Below are positions 1 to 6,685 of a DNA stretch of 11,785 nt, one piece after another (position 1 is the first letter of the stretch; every line of letters begins with the position of its first letter). Below the pieces are notes generated by a model, which did no database searches, was not told the origin of the DNA, and worked only from the letters and a program-made list of their open reading frames with translations. The stretch comes from Vibrio sp. (GTDB lineage Bacteria > Pseudomonadota > Gammaproteobacteria > Enterobacterales > Vibrionaceae): NCBI GenBank assembly GCA_007124475.1, contig SLFB01000203.1:1-11785 (forward strand), in the 5' to 3' direction. The position numbers and the translations under genes are program-made.

Positions 1-2
1 AT

Positions 3-74
3 TTTTACTATGCGTTGGTTTTTGTGATTACGGTGTTATGCGGAAAGTTGGTAGTAGCGTTGTCTGCCTCTTAA
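3..74 (+). CDS. possible 3' end of a membrane-protein gene (partial)
   Basis: One frame is open from the left edge to a TAA at 72-74. It encodes about 23 residues that are strongly hydrophobic (YYALVFVITVL, then one Lys, then LVVALSAS), like the last transmembrane helix of an inner-membrane protein. The hairpin terminator at 98-128 begins about 24 bp after the stop, which fits a gene ending here and converging on the leftward Hsp70 gene. A second frame is also open to a TAA near 84 but has a less protein-like composition. Too little is visible to name a family, and a chance open frame of this length is quite possible. Confidence 0.35.
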   Translation, partial: FYYALVFVITVLCGKLVVALSAS

Positions 75-97
75 GCGGGCGTTAAAATGTTAATACA

Positions 98-128
98 ATA
101 AAGGACAGCGAGTATTGCTGTCCTTTAT
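98..128. terminator. bidirectional hairpin terminator
   Basis: A perfect 12-bp inverted repeat (98-109 pairing with 117-128, core AAAGGACAGC / GCTGTCCTTT) encloses a 7-nt loop. On the minus strand it lies about 40 bp after the stop of the long Hsp70 gene, and the stem's final UUUAU runs into further U-rich sequence, as in an intrinsic terminator. The arm also ends in T-rich sequence on the plus strand, so it could serve a gene ending at 74 as well. Confidence 0.75.
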
Positions 129-168
129 CGAACTTACCTCGTTTGAATAGATCAGCCATGATTGGCAG

Positions 169-2973
169 TTAATGTTCAATCAATTGTAAGCCATTGGGCA
201 GGGCATCTCCAAAGACGCGTTTGGATTCACTGGCTGAAAGCTCGCTAACCTGTTCCACTAAGCTGAGCCATGAATCTGGCACTTTACTGTGTCTAAGTTT
301 GTTTATCACTTGAGATCTGATGGGATCACTAATATCTAACAGTCGGTCGCCCGTTTTGCGACACATCATGACCGCTGCAAAAGCAATCATCGATTCCTGT
401 TGCCAATCTTGTGCCAGTAGTTGAGGTAACCATTGTTCGACTTGCTCGCGGGAAATGACCGTGTGTAAGCTGGCATAAAATGGACTTCGAGCACTCAGGC
501 GGCCAAAAGCCCACCAATGAGCTTGAGCAAAAGAAGGCTGATGGAGAGCTTTATTTAAAAACCAAGTCGCGAGCAGCACTTTATCTTCCACTTGTAAATG
601 CTCTAGCGAGGCGGCAAGGCGCACCATAGCTTCATAGCCCATCTCCTGTGCCGCTTTTGCTGTTTGTGGATTTTTCATCGCGCCGGGATGGAGATATTTG
701 GCAATATCGGCCAAAATCTCTTCTTGCTGGCTTTGATTTAACCCCCCAGAGATGCGCCGCCAGAACGTCCACCAATCACTCCAACCTTGTTGATTGTGAA
801 ATTGTAGCCCTTGTTGATAAAGATCCCAGACTTGTTCAATACGCCATGGGTCAGTACTATCACCAAAGCCCGGGCGCAAGGTGAAGCCAGCCAAACGCAG
901 CCATTGCTTTTCATGGACTTCAGAACGCCGCCGACGTTTACGCCCTTGTGCTAAGGCATCGAATAAATGACGCAGGGTGGTAAAGTCCCATTCCTCTCGT
1001 TTACCGAGCCGTTTTTCTAACGTTTTACTGAGGGTTTTAATCTCGTTATTCGGTATATTTTTACTGTTACCGCTGTATAAATGAGCGATTAAAGTTTTGC
1101 ATTCAGGTAGCTGAGGAGGAAGCGCTTGCTGTGATTGACCTTCTGCCTCTGTTTGCTGGCGAACTTCAAACTCCAGCGCCCAGCGTTTATTTGGATCATC
1201 AAGGCTAACACATTCCATTTTCAACGTGCCGACTTCGGTTAACTGACAGGCAAGCTGTACTTCTATGCGCTCTTTTTGATTCGCATGTAACGTGCGTCCC
1301 TCACCTGTCAGACTAGTGACATAGGGCGGTAATGGCGTTAATCGGTCGGCATCAACCTTGAGTAACATGCCGTTTTGTGGTGTTTGATCATCGATTTTAT
1401 CATGATGAGACGTCAGCAAATTAAAGCGTACTGGCTCACCTAAGGTTAATGAGAAGCGGCGACCAGTTAAGCGAATTTCTTGCCCTTCTTCACCCCCTTT
1501 AGCCAATAGGCATAATGCCTTACCCAGTTGCTTTTTCTCTGGTAAGTGCAAAAAATACGAGCGAGCAGAGCCGCCACCAATTTTCAGCTGTGCGCCACGT
1601 CTGGCTTTGGCAAAAGCCACAGCGCCAAGGGCGACCGCGTAGTCTGGATGAGGGTTATCCAGTAAAGTGACTGGTGCGCCGCGCCAATCAGTTAATAAAT
1701 GATGGATTCGCTCGGTGATTAACGGGCTATTAAAGACCCCACCATTCAGTAACAAACCAACAGGAATCGCGGCTTGATTTGTATCGAGCTGATTCAATGC
1801 CGAGAGTGCAACTGATTGGTGTTGGTGTAGAAATTCGGCAATATGTTTACTTACCGCCGGATCAGCAACATAAGGCAAGCCAAATTCAACCATAGCCCGT
1901 CGTCGTTTGTCGGGGAGTTCTAAATAGGTTGATAACGGAAAAAAGCCATCAAGAGCGATGTTATGGACTTCTTGTCGAGTAAGAGTCACCGTCTTACTTC
2001 CACCGAGTAACTTCGATCCGCTACCCAATAGGGTGATATTGGTTTGTTCAGGCGCATTTGCAGCGAGTAATTGTTCTTTCGCCGCTCGCGTTTGCTGGAT
2101 CAATCGGCTTAATGAGGCGGCATTGAGCTTTTGATTGGGATGCAACCGCTGCTCAGCAAGATGAGCAAGGGCAAGATCAAGATTATCCCCACCGAGCATT
2201 AAATGTTCACCAACACCGATTCGATTCAAACTCAAGCTTTGTTGATGTTTGGCTTCAATCAAACTCAGATCTGTCGTGCCACCACCTACATCACAAACTA
2301 AAATCAATGGTAGGTCGGCTAAGTGCTGACTGGCATCATCAGAGTGACGGGCGTACCAGTCATAACAGACGGCTTGTGGTTCTTCTAATAAAATAATGTC
2401 ATCTAATCCGGCTAATTGAGCCGCCTTGAGCGTGAGCTGACGAGCCGTTTCATCAAACGAAGCGGGCACCGTGATGATCAGCTCTTGATGTTCTAATCGA
2501 TCATTGGGATGGCGATGGTTCCAAGCTTGACGAATATGATTAAGATAACTGGCACTAGCGACCACAGGCGAGACTTTCTCAACATCTGACCCGCCGGCCC
2601 AAGGTAAAATCGCTGATTGTCGATCCACATTAGGATGAGAGAGCCAGCTTTTAGCGCTCGATACTTGACGGCCTTCTACTTTTTCTCCCAGCGTGCGAGC
2701 CCATTCACCAATGATCACTTGTGGTAAATCGCCAGTAACGGGTTGATGCTGCCAAGGTAGGGTTAAATCTGCTGCCGTGACTTGCTGCTGAGCAGGATGA
2801 TAACGAAAAGAGGGCAATAAAGGTTTGCGAACAACTTCACCTGGACCAATCAGTTGATCAATCTTGAACAGCTCCACGGGGGAGTGACGTAAATCTTTGC
2901 TAAGTTGGCAATAGGCAACAGCGATATTGGTTGTACCCAAATCGATACCGACCAGAAAACGTGGAGATGTCAT
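169..2973 (-). CDS. Hsp70-like ATPase with C-terminal DUF3731 (DnaK-related protein, 934 aa)
   Basis: This is a cytoplasmic Hsp70/actin-fold ATPase; its clients are unknown. Nucleotide-binding motifs are intact: phosphate-1 VGIDLGTTN (8-16), a Lys in the SAKSWL segment (K108, where DnaK has K70), connect-1 LLEEPQA (195-201), phosphate-2 DVGGGTTD (228-235), the adenosine motif LLLNGGVF (407-414) and connect-2 VALGAVAFA (447-455). Residues about 465-606 resemble a diverged beta substrate-binding domain. Instead of the DnaK lid there are about 320 mostly helical, Trp-rich residues with a basic RKRRRR patch (678-683), matching what is known as DUF3731. DnaK is about 640 aa, so this protein is 300 longer. 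The start is supported by AGAAGG placed 6 nt upstream of ATG. It is last in the DUF2760-Hsp70-Hsp70 set, separated from its paralogue by an ERIC repeat. The family assignment is firm; the biological function is not known. Confidence 0.9.
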   Translation of the reverse strand: MTSPRFLVGIDLGTTNIAVAYCQLSKDLRHSPVELFKIDQLIGPGEVVRKPLLPSFRYHPAQQQVTAADLTLPWQHQPVTGDLPQVIIGEWARTLGEKVEGRQVSSAKSWLSHPNVDRQSAILPWAGGSDVEKVSPVVASASYLNHIRQAWNHRHPNDRLEHQELIITVPASFDETARQLTLKAAQLAGLDDIILLEEPQAVCYDWYARHSDDASQHLADLPLILVCDVGGGTTDLSLIEAKHQQSLSLNRIGVGEHLMLGGDNLDLALAHLAEQRLHPNQKLNAASLSRLIQQTRAAKEQLLAANAPEQTNITLLGSGSKLLGGSKTVTLTRQEVHNIALDGFFPLSTYLELPDKRRRAMVEFGLPYVADPAVSKHIAEFLHQHQSVALSALNQLDTNQAAIPVGLLLNGGVFNSPLITERIHHLLTDWRGAPVTLLDNPHPDYAVALGAVAFAKARRGAQLKIGGGSARSYFLHLPEKKQLGKALCLLAKGGEEGQEIRLTGRRFSLTLGEPVRFNLLTSHHDKIDDQTPQNGMLLKVDADRLTPLPPYVTSLTGEGRTLHANQKERIEVQLACQLTEVGTLKMECVSLDDPNKRWALEFEVRQQTEAEGQSQQALPPQLPECKTLIAHLYSGNSKNIPNNEIKTLSKTLEKRLGKREEWDFTTLRHLFDALAQGRKRRRRSEVHEKQWLRLAGFTLRPGFGDSTDPWRIEQVWDLYQQGLQFHNQQGWSDWWTFWRRISGGLNQSQQEEILADIAKYLHPGAMKNPQTAKAAQEMGYEAMVRLAASLEHLQVEDKVLLATWFLNKALHQPSFAQAHWWAFGRLSARSPFYASLHTVISREQVEQWLPQLLAQDWQQESMIAFAAVMMCRKTGDRLLDISDPIRSQVINKLRHSKVPDSWLSLVEQVSELSASESKRVFGDALPNGLQLIEH

Positions 2974-2995
2974 AACAAACCTTCTGTTGAGAATC

Positions 2996-3123
2996 TATAC
3001 CCTTCCTACTTGAAGCTGCAGCGGTGTTGGCTACGTTCGTTCACCCCAATCACATAGTTTGCCTATGCTCATGGGGACTTGCTCATTTGCCGCCTATCTG
3101 CAACTTCAGGTCGTTTGGGTATA
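2996..3123. repeat. ERIC element (intergenic repeat unit), well preserved
   Basis: This is a 128-bp imperfect palindrome with termini TATACCC (2996) and GGGTATA (3117-3123), inner arms GAAGCTGCAG and CTGCAACTTC, and a central hairpin CATAG/CTATG around a 5-nt loop (3053-3067) flanked by CCCCA and TGGGG. These are the hallmarks of enterobacterial repetitive intergenic consensus sequences. It lies between the two Hsp70 genes and would be transcribed with them, giving a long hairpin in the mRNA. A second copy at 6536-6663 aligns over its whole length without indels. Confidence 0.9.
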
Positions 3124-3158
3124 CAGCATCTGGTGATGCCGTAGAGGATCAGGATGGA

Positions 3159-5063
3159 TTAAGCGATTGTTTGAGCGTCTTCGCGCACGTTAAATTCAAC
3201 ATGCCATTTTTGGCCATTATCAGCGGCAATCGCCTCTAAGCGTAGTGTCCCTAATTCGGTCACATTAGCCGCTAGAGTCACTGGGACAATGTCCCCTTCT
3301 TTACGACCATCTGACGCGCAAAGGGTAACTTGAATTTCCGGTAATTCGATGAACTCATCGTCTTGCCAATGCTCCAAATGTGTGCCAATGGCATCATCAC
3401 GACGGGTGGTTGAACCGAAAAATTGAAAGTTAACCGGCTGACCAATCACCAGACCGAAAGATTGGCTAGGTACGTCAAGCTGAGTGCCTTCTTCCATGCC
3501 AAAGGGAGCCACACACAGCGCCTCCATCGGTGGAGCCATTCCCGGAATGGCGGGCATAGCGCTTTCGATGCCAACATAATAACTTGAGGCGATACCACCT
3601 CGAATCCGAACGCCTTGCCCACGACGCACCGCGCCATAATAAGCGGCTCCACGAGCAACCGCTAAGTCAAGATCTACTCCCGTTAGGCGTTTAGCGCTTG
3701 GGGCGTTGGCGGTAACCAACCATTGGTTAATGGTGGCTTGTAAGCGATCCGCTAAGAGGGATGATTTCAATACCCCCCCGTTAAAGAGTATTGCGGTCGG
3801 CTTGATAAAATCCGCTGCGGCATGGTCTGCTTGGTTTGGCAAACCACCAAGGAACGGATTGAGATCGGCTTGAGTTTGCGACTCACCACTTGCTTGAGCT
3901 TGTTTAGCTAAAAATGCAGCGATATGGCGGGTGATGCCAGCATCTTGAGCATAAGGTAAGCCCATTTGAGTCAGCGCGCCACGATGACGCTGTTGGGGAT
4001 GTTCATTAATGGTAGTTTGCGGGAAAAACCCGTCAACCAACATTTGCTGCACTTCGTGTTGTGTCAACTCGGTTTGTAAGGTCGCGCCAAGTAGCTTAGA
4101 ACCGCGACTTGGCACTACGATCGGCACAGATGCTAGCTCGCTATCATTAAGCAATGCTTCTTTTGCATCACGGCACGCATGAGTAATGGCTTGGATTTGC
4201 CAAGGTTGCAGCTCTTTACCTTCTTTGGCTAGCTTCATTTTTAAGCTGTAGGCAAGGGCAAGGTCCATATTGTCGCCGCCAAGTAAAATATGCTCACCCA
4301 CCGCTACACGTTGTAAGCTTAAATTGCCTTGATCTTCGGTAACTTCAACCAGAGACAGATCCGTTGTACCACCACCAATATCAACCACTAATACAATATC
4401 ACCGACATTGACTTGCTCACGCCATTGGTCATGGCTGTTATCAATCCAGCTGTATAGTGCGGCTTGAGGCTCTTCGAGCAAGGTCAGGTGGTTTAATCCG
4501 ACATTACGAGCGGCTTCGGCGGTCAAATCGCGGGCAGCGGGATCAAAAGATGCGGGGACAGTAATGGTCACATCTTGTTGGGCAAGGGGATAATCAGGCT
4601 GTTGATGATCCCAAGCTTGTTTTAAATGCTCAAGGTAAAGCTCAGTAGCACGTAATGGTGAAATTTTCTCTACTTCTTCAGGGCTACCTGCGGGTAAAAA
4701 AGCGTCACGGCGATTGACACCACCATGACATAACCAAGATTTAGCACTAGCTACTAAGCGAATGGGGGTTTTCGCACCGAGATTACGGGCAATGGCACCG
4801 ACTAAAGCGTTAGGCTTGTCTGTCCATGGTAATACGCGCGCAGTAGGGTTCATTTCATGTTCATGTGGCTGATAGACAAAAGAGCCGAGTTGTTGAAGTG
4901 ATTCAACATTGCCAGGTGCGGTTAATTGAGGGGTTGCCATCACTTGTACTTGAGCATTTTCATCGTGAATGTCGATGTAAGAGAGTACACAGTGAGTGGT
5001 GCCTAAATCGATACCAACGCTGAAAGTGGCTGAATTTTCAGTATTAGGGTGAGCGTCTTGCAT
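3159..5063 (-). CDS. lid-less Hsp70-like ATPase (634 aa)
   Basis: This is a cytoplasmic Hsp70-family ATPase and a paralogue of the 934-aa protein downstream. The two align almost without gaps in the first 240 residues; SAKSWL sits at 106-111 and LLEEPQA at 195-201 in both. Motifs present are VGIDLGTTH (16-24), DIGGGTTD (228-235), ILFNGGVL (425-432) and LAVARGAAYYGA (467-478). Residues about 485-626 look like a diverged beta substrate-binding domain, ending at WHVEFNVRE. No helical lid follows; the protein stops where its paralogue continues into DUF3731. Its total length resembles DnaK because it carries insertions, for example around 385-420. It is translationally close-coupled to DUF2760: only 2 bp separate that stop (TAA) from this ATG, and its ribosome site GTGGAG lies inside the end of DUF2760. 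No J-protein or GrpE gene adjoins. The family is certain; the role is unknown. Confidence 0.92.
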   Translation of the reverse strand: MQDAHPNTENSATFSVGIDLGTTHCVLSYIDIHDENAQVQVMATPQLTAPGNVESLQQLGSFVYQPHEHEMNPTARVLPWTDKPNALVGAIARNLGAKTPIRLVASAKSWLCHGGVNRRDAFLPAGSPEEVEKISPLRATELYLEHLKQAWDHQQPDYPLAQQDVTITVPASFDPAARDLTAEAARNVGLNHLTLLEEPQAALYSWIDNSHDQWREQVNVGDIVLVVDIGGGTTDLSLVEVTEDQGNLSLQRVAVGEHILLGGDNMDLALAYSLKMKLAKEGKELQPWQIQAITHACRDAKEALLNDSELASVPIVVPSRGSKLLGATLQTELTQHEVQQMLVDGFFPQTTINEHPQQRHRGALTQMGLPYAQDAGITRHIAAFLAKQAQASGESQTQADLNPFLGGLPNQADHAAADFIKPTAILFNGGVLKSSLLADRLQATINQWLVTANAPSAKRLTGVDLDLAVARGAAYYGAVRRGQGVRIRGGIASSYYVGIESAMPAIPGMAPPMEALCVAPFGMEEGTQLDVPSQSFGLVIGQPVNFQFFGSTTRRDDAIGTHLEHWQDDEFIELPEIQVTLCASDGRKEGDIVPVTLAANVTELGTLRLEAIAADNGQKWHVEFNVREDAQTIA

Positions 5064-5065
5064 GG

Positions 5066-5698
5066 TTATAACTCCACTTCTGCTGGGGCAATGATAGAAG
5101 CATCAAAATGCTCAGCCAACTGTGGTAAGCGAATCTCACGAGCTTGCCAGCCTTTATGAACCAAGGTGCCAGTGAAAGGAGCTTGTCCTGTCACGTTACC
5201 CACTAAACGTACTGCTTGAGAGTTAAAGCCAGCTTCGATAGTAATCCGCGTTTCTTCTTGTTCAGTACGAATTGGCGCTAAGGTAACGTATTCGGTGAGA
5301 ACTTTTTGACCACCAGAATGAATAACACGCGCTGCAGCGCCGACTTCTTGGTCGGAAAAACCACTCAGATCTTCTTGTAAAAAATCGATTAAGCGAGCTT
5401 CTTTTTGTAGTAGAGACAGTAATTGCATGGCTGAGTCTGTTGATGCTGTTGCTAGCTTAGATGGTACTTCCAACACTTTTTCAACGACTTTTTCTACTTC
5501 GACAATTTTTTCTACTTCGATGATTTTCTCAACCGGCTTTTCCACCTCAACGATTTTCTCAACGGGTTTTTTTTTTTTTTTCTCAATGGATTTTGGTTTT
5601 CGGCTCACAACCAATACAGCAAATAGTAAGGTAAATAAGGCGAGGACGGCATGGAGCATATCAAAGGTAGTAGGCATAGTGCTTAAATCGAAGTTCAT
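5066..5698 (-). CDS. membrane-anchored DUF2760 protein (210 aa)
   Basis: I recognise the C-terminal half (about 88-210) as a DUF2760 domain: LLSLLQKEARLIDFLQED, then GAAARVIHSGG, LVGNVTGQAPFTG and the terminal PAEVEL are typical. Residues about 14-32 form one hydrophobic transmembrane segment near the N-terminus. Next comes a basic stretch with five consecutive lysines (40-44), which suggests that the C-terminal domain stays in the cytoplasm. Residues 45-79 are a repetitive Val/Glu/Lys stalk (PVEKIVEVEK-like units), probably an extended or coiled spacer. It is the first gene of the cassette with two Hsp70-like ATPases, so a membrane platform or partner for them is a reasonable inference. The chosen ATG has GAG-type ribosome-site sequence about 8 nt upstream; Met8 has none. 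The 15-A run encoding the lysines is unusual. The biochemical function of DUF2760 is unknown. Confidence 0.88.
   Translation of the reverse strand: MNFDLSTMPTTFDMLHAVLALFTLLFAVLVVSRKPKSIEKKKKKPVEKIVEVEKPVEKIIEVEKIVEVEKVVEKVLEVPSKLATASTDSAMQLLSLLQKEARLIDFLQEDLSGFSDQEVGAAARVIHSGGQKVLTEYVTLAPIRTEQEETRITIEAGFNSQAVRLVGNVTGQAPFTGTLVHKGWQAREIRLPQLAEHFDASIIAPAEVEL
5459..5566 (-). repeat. in-frame degenerate tandem repeats in the DUF2760 stalk
   Basis: Coding DNA for residues 45-80 consists of roughly 30-bp units: PVEKIVEVEK, PVEKIIEVEK, a shortened IVEVEK and VVEKVLEVPS. Because units are multiples of 3 bp, gain or loss of a unit would change stalk length without breaking the frame. Confidence 0.75.
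5567..5581 (-). repeat. 15-bp homopolymeric A tract inside the DUF2760 coding sequence
   Basis: An uninterrupted run of 15 T on the plus strand reads as five AAA lysine codons (K40-K44) in the DUF2760 gene. The present length keeps the gene in frame. One extra A would give a stop two codons after the tract (Thr-Arg-stop). One fewer A would give a short shifted tail ending at a TAG inside the repeat region. Runs of this length are known to be prone to replication and transcription slippage. Confidence 0.9.
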
Positions 5699-6000
5699 AA
5701 TGAATTCTCAATAATAAATCTAAAGATACAGCGCGGCATCTTAGTGGACTGAATGACTGATAAGTTAGGGCAGATATTAACATATTCAACCACTGTGGTA
5801 GGCAGAAATCATTTTTTTCCTCTCTAGAGACGGATTATTTGCCTAGATTTCGAGCGCCAATAGCGCTGCTTTACTGGAATTGCGTAAAAAATAACTAAAA
5901 GCACGTGGTTCAATCCATTAAGTGGCGTTTGGGGATCGAGTTTTTCCATCGAGTTGGGTAGTATTTACCTTTACTTGCTTTTCAATCATGGATTCAGCCA
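5699..6000. other. divergent intergenic region between DUF2760 and the exonuclease
   Basis: These 302 bp separate two genes read in opposite directions, so both must take their promoters from here. I see a heat-shock-like promoter candidate for the leftward cassette (5763-5790), a perfect TCTCTAGAGA palindrome at 5821-5830, and a small inverted repeat AGCGC/GCGCT at 5853-5867. A weak rightward pair, TTTACT (5870-5875) and TAACTA (5892-5897) 16 bp apart, could serve the exonuclease. No open frame looks like a gene and no RNA gene is recognisable. Confidence 0.5.
5763..5790 (-). promoter_or_regulatory. possible sigma-32 (heat-shock) type promoter for the Hsp70 cassette
   Basis: On the minus strand GTTGAAT (5790-5784) is followed after 13 bp by CCCTAACT (5770-5763). 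The known sigma-32 pattern is CTTGAAA, about 13-15 bp, then CCCCATnT. The match is partial: TTGAA and CCC are kept, but the first base of the -35 and two bases of the -10 differ. It would start transcription roughly 55-60 nt before the DUF2760 ATG. A poor sigma-70 reading of the same area is also possible. Confidence 0.35.
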
Positions 6001-6531
6001 ATGAATTATAACCGTGTCGTGTGTTTTGATCGTGAGATGTGTTGCTGGAATGAAAATGGTGTCGGCACTACCGGAGAGATTATCGAAGTCGGGTTGGCAG
6101 AGATTGATCTGAGCGCGGGAAAAATTGTTAAACGCGCTCAATATTATGTACAGCCTGAGCAAGACAATATTTCAGATTTTTGCCGCGAATTGACCGGTAT
6201 TACGCCACGAACCATAGCAAAACAGGGGCGACCACTGGCTGAAGTCTTGCGTTCAATGGTAAAGAATTTTGGTGGTAGCAAGAAAATTTATGCCTGTTGG
6301 GGAAGAGATGATTTAATTCTGCGCCAAGAATGTGAACAGAAAGGCTTAGCGATGCCGTTTCAAGAATGTTTAAACTTGGCGACTTTGTATCGTATTCAAC
6401 ACCGTTTAAAAGACAACCGGATTGGTCATCGTGCGGCACAAGAAGCACAAGGCATTGATTGGGAAGGAAGACAACATTCAGGTTATGTGGATGCGAACAA
6501 TTTAGCCAAACTGGCATTGACCATGTTGTAG
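6001..6531 (+). CDS. DEDDh-family 3'-5' exonuclease (176 aa)
   Basis: This is a small stand-alone RNase-T/DnaQ-fold exonuclease that would remove 3' nucleotides from RNA or DNA using two metal ions; the substrate cannot be told from sequence. The catalytic signature is complete. ExoI is FDREM, with D10 and E12, inside VVCFDREMCCW. ExoII is CWGRDD with D104 (D103 is an alternative). ExoIII is H159-x4-D164 in HSGYVDANN. The segment FCRELTGITPRTI (60-72) is typical of the ERI-1/KapD-like branch, whose known members often act on RNA. There are no extra domains; the length is normal for a single exonuclease domain. The start at 6001 has no clear Shine-Dalgarno sequence and is overlapped by an out-of-frame ATG at 5988 that opens a seven-codon frame. 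It is transcribed alone, divergent from the Hsp70 cassette and followed immediately by an ERIC repeat. Confidence 0.88.
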   Translation: MNYNRVVCFDREMCCWNENGVGTTGEIIEVGLAEIDLSAGKIVKRAQYYVQPEQDNISDFCRELTGITPRTIAKQGRPLAEVLRSMVKNFGGSKKIYACWGRDDLILRQECEQKGLAMPFQECLNLATLYRIQHRLKDNRIGHRAAQEAQGIDWEGRQHSGYVDANNLAKLALTML

Positions 6532-6535
6532 CAGG

Positions 6536-6663
6536 TATGTACTTCCTACTTGTAACTGTAACGGTGTTGGCTACCGTCGTTCACCCCAGTCACATAATTT
6601 GTCTATGCTCATGAAGGTGAACCCACTTGCCGCTTACCTGCAACGCCAAGTGGCTAGGCACTT
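6536..6663. repeat. ERIC element, second copy (partly degraded)
   Basis: This copy aligns base for base with the one at 2996-3123 at a constant offset of 3540 and with no indels, sharing CTTCCTACTTG, CGGTGTTGGCTAC, CGTTCACCCCA, TCTATGCTCATG and CTTGCCGC. The outer termini have decayed (TATGTA on the left, AGGCACT on the right), and the GGGG that should pair with CCCC in the centre is changed to GAAGG. It begins 5 bp after the exonuclease stop codon, so it is likely part of that gene's 3' transcript. Confidence 0.85.
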
Positions 6664-6685
6664 ATTTATCGGCTCAATATCTCAA

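Noticed and set aside
3126..3139. Short hairpin GCATC/GATGC after the 634-aa Hsp70 gene considered as a terminator
   Set aside because: Only 5 bp of stem and no U-tract on the minus strand; read-through into the next Hsp70 gene seems likely.
3024..3239. Rightward 71-codon open frame across the inter-Hsp70 gap
   Set aside because: Most of it lies in the ERIC palindrome and the rest is antisense to the 634-aa Hsp70; no ribosome site and no recognisable protein.
5567..5581. T-run considered as the U-tract of a rightward terminator
   Set aside because: No GC-rich stem precedes it and it sits inside the leftward DUF2760 coding frame as five lysine codons.
5427..5714. Rightward 95-codon frame rich in Phe, Ser and Thr
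   Set aside because: It is the exact antisense of the DUF2760 repeat and poly-A coding region; its low-complexity product simply mirrors the real gene.
6200..6517. Leftward 105-codon frame inside the exonuclease gene
   Set aside because: The opposite strand encodes a complete DEDDh exonuclease; this frame has no motif and no independent start signal.
2996..6663. The two long similar repeats considered as ends of a mobile element or a CRISPR array
   Set aside because: They match ERIC intergenic repeats, are in the same orientation around ordinary genes with no transposase or integrase, and are not regularly spaced short repeats.
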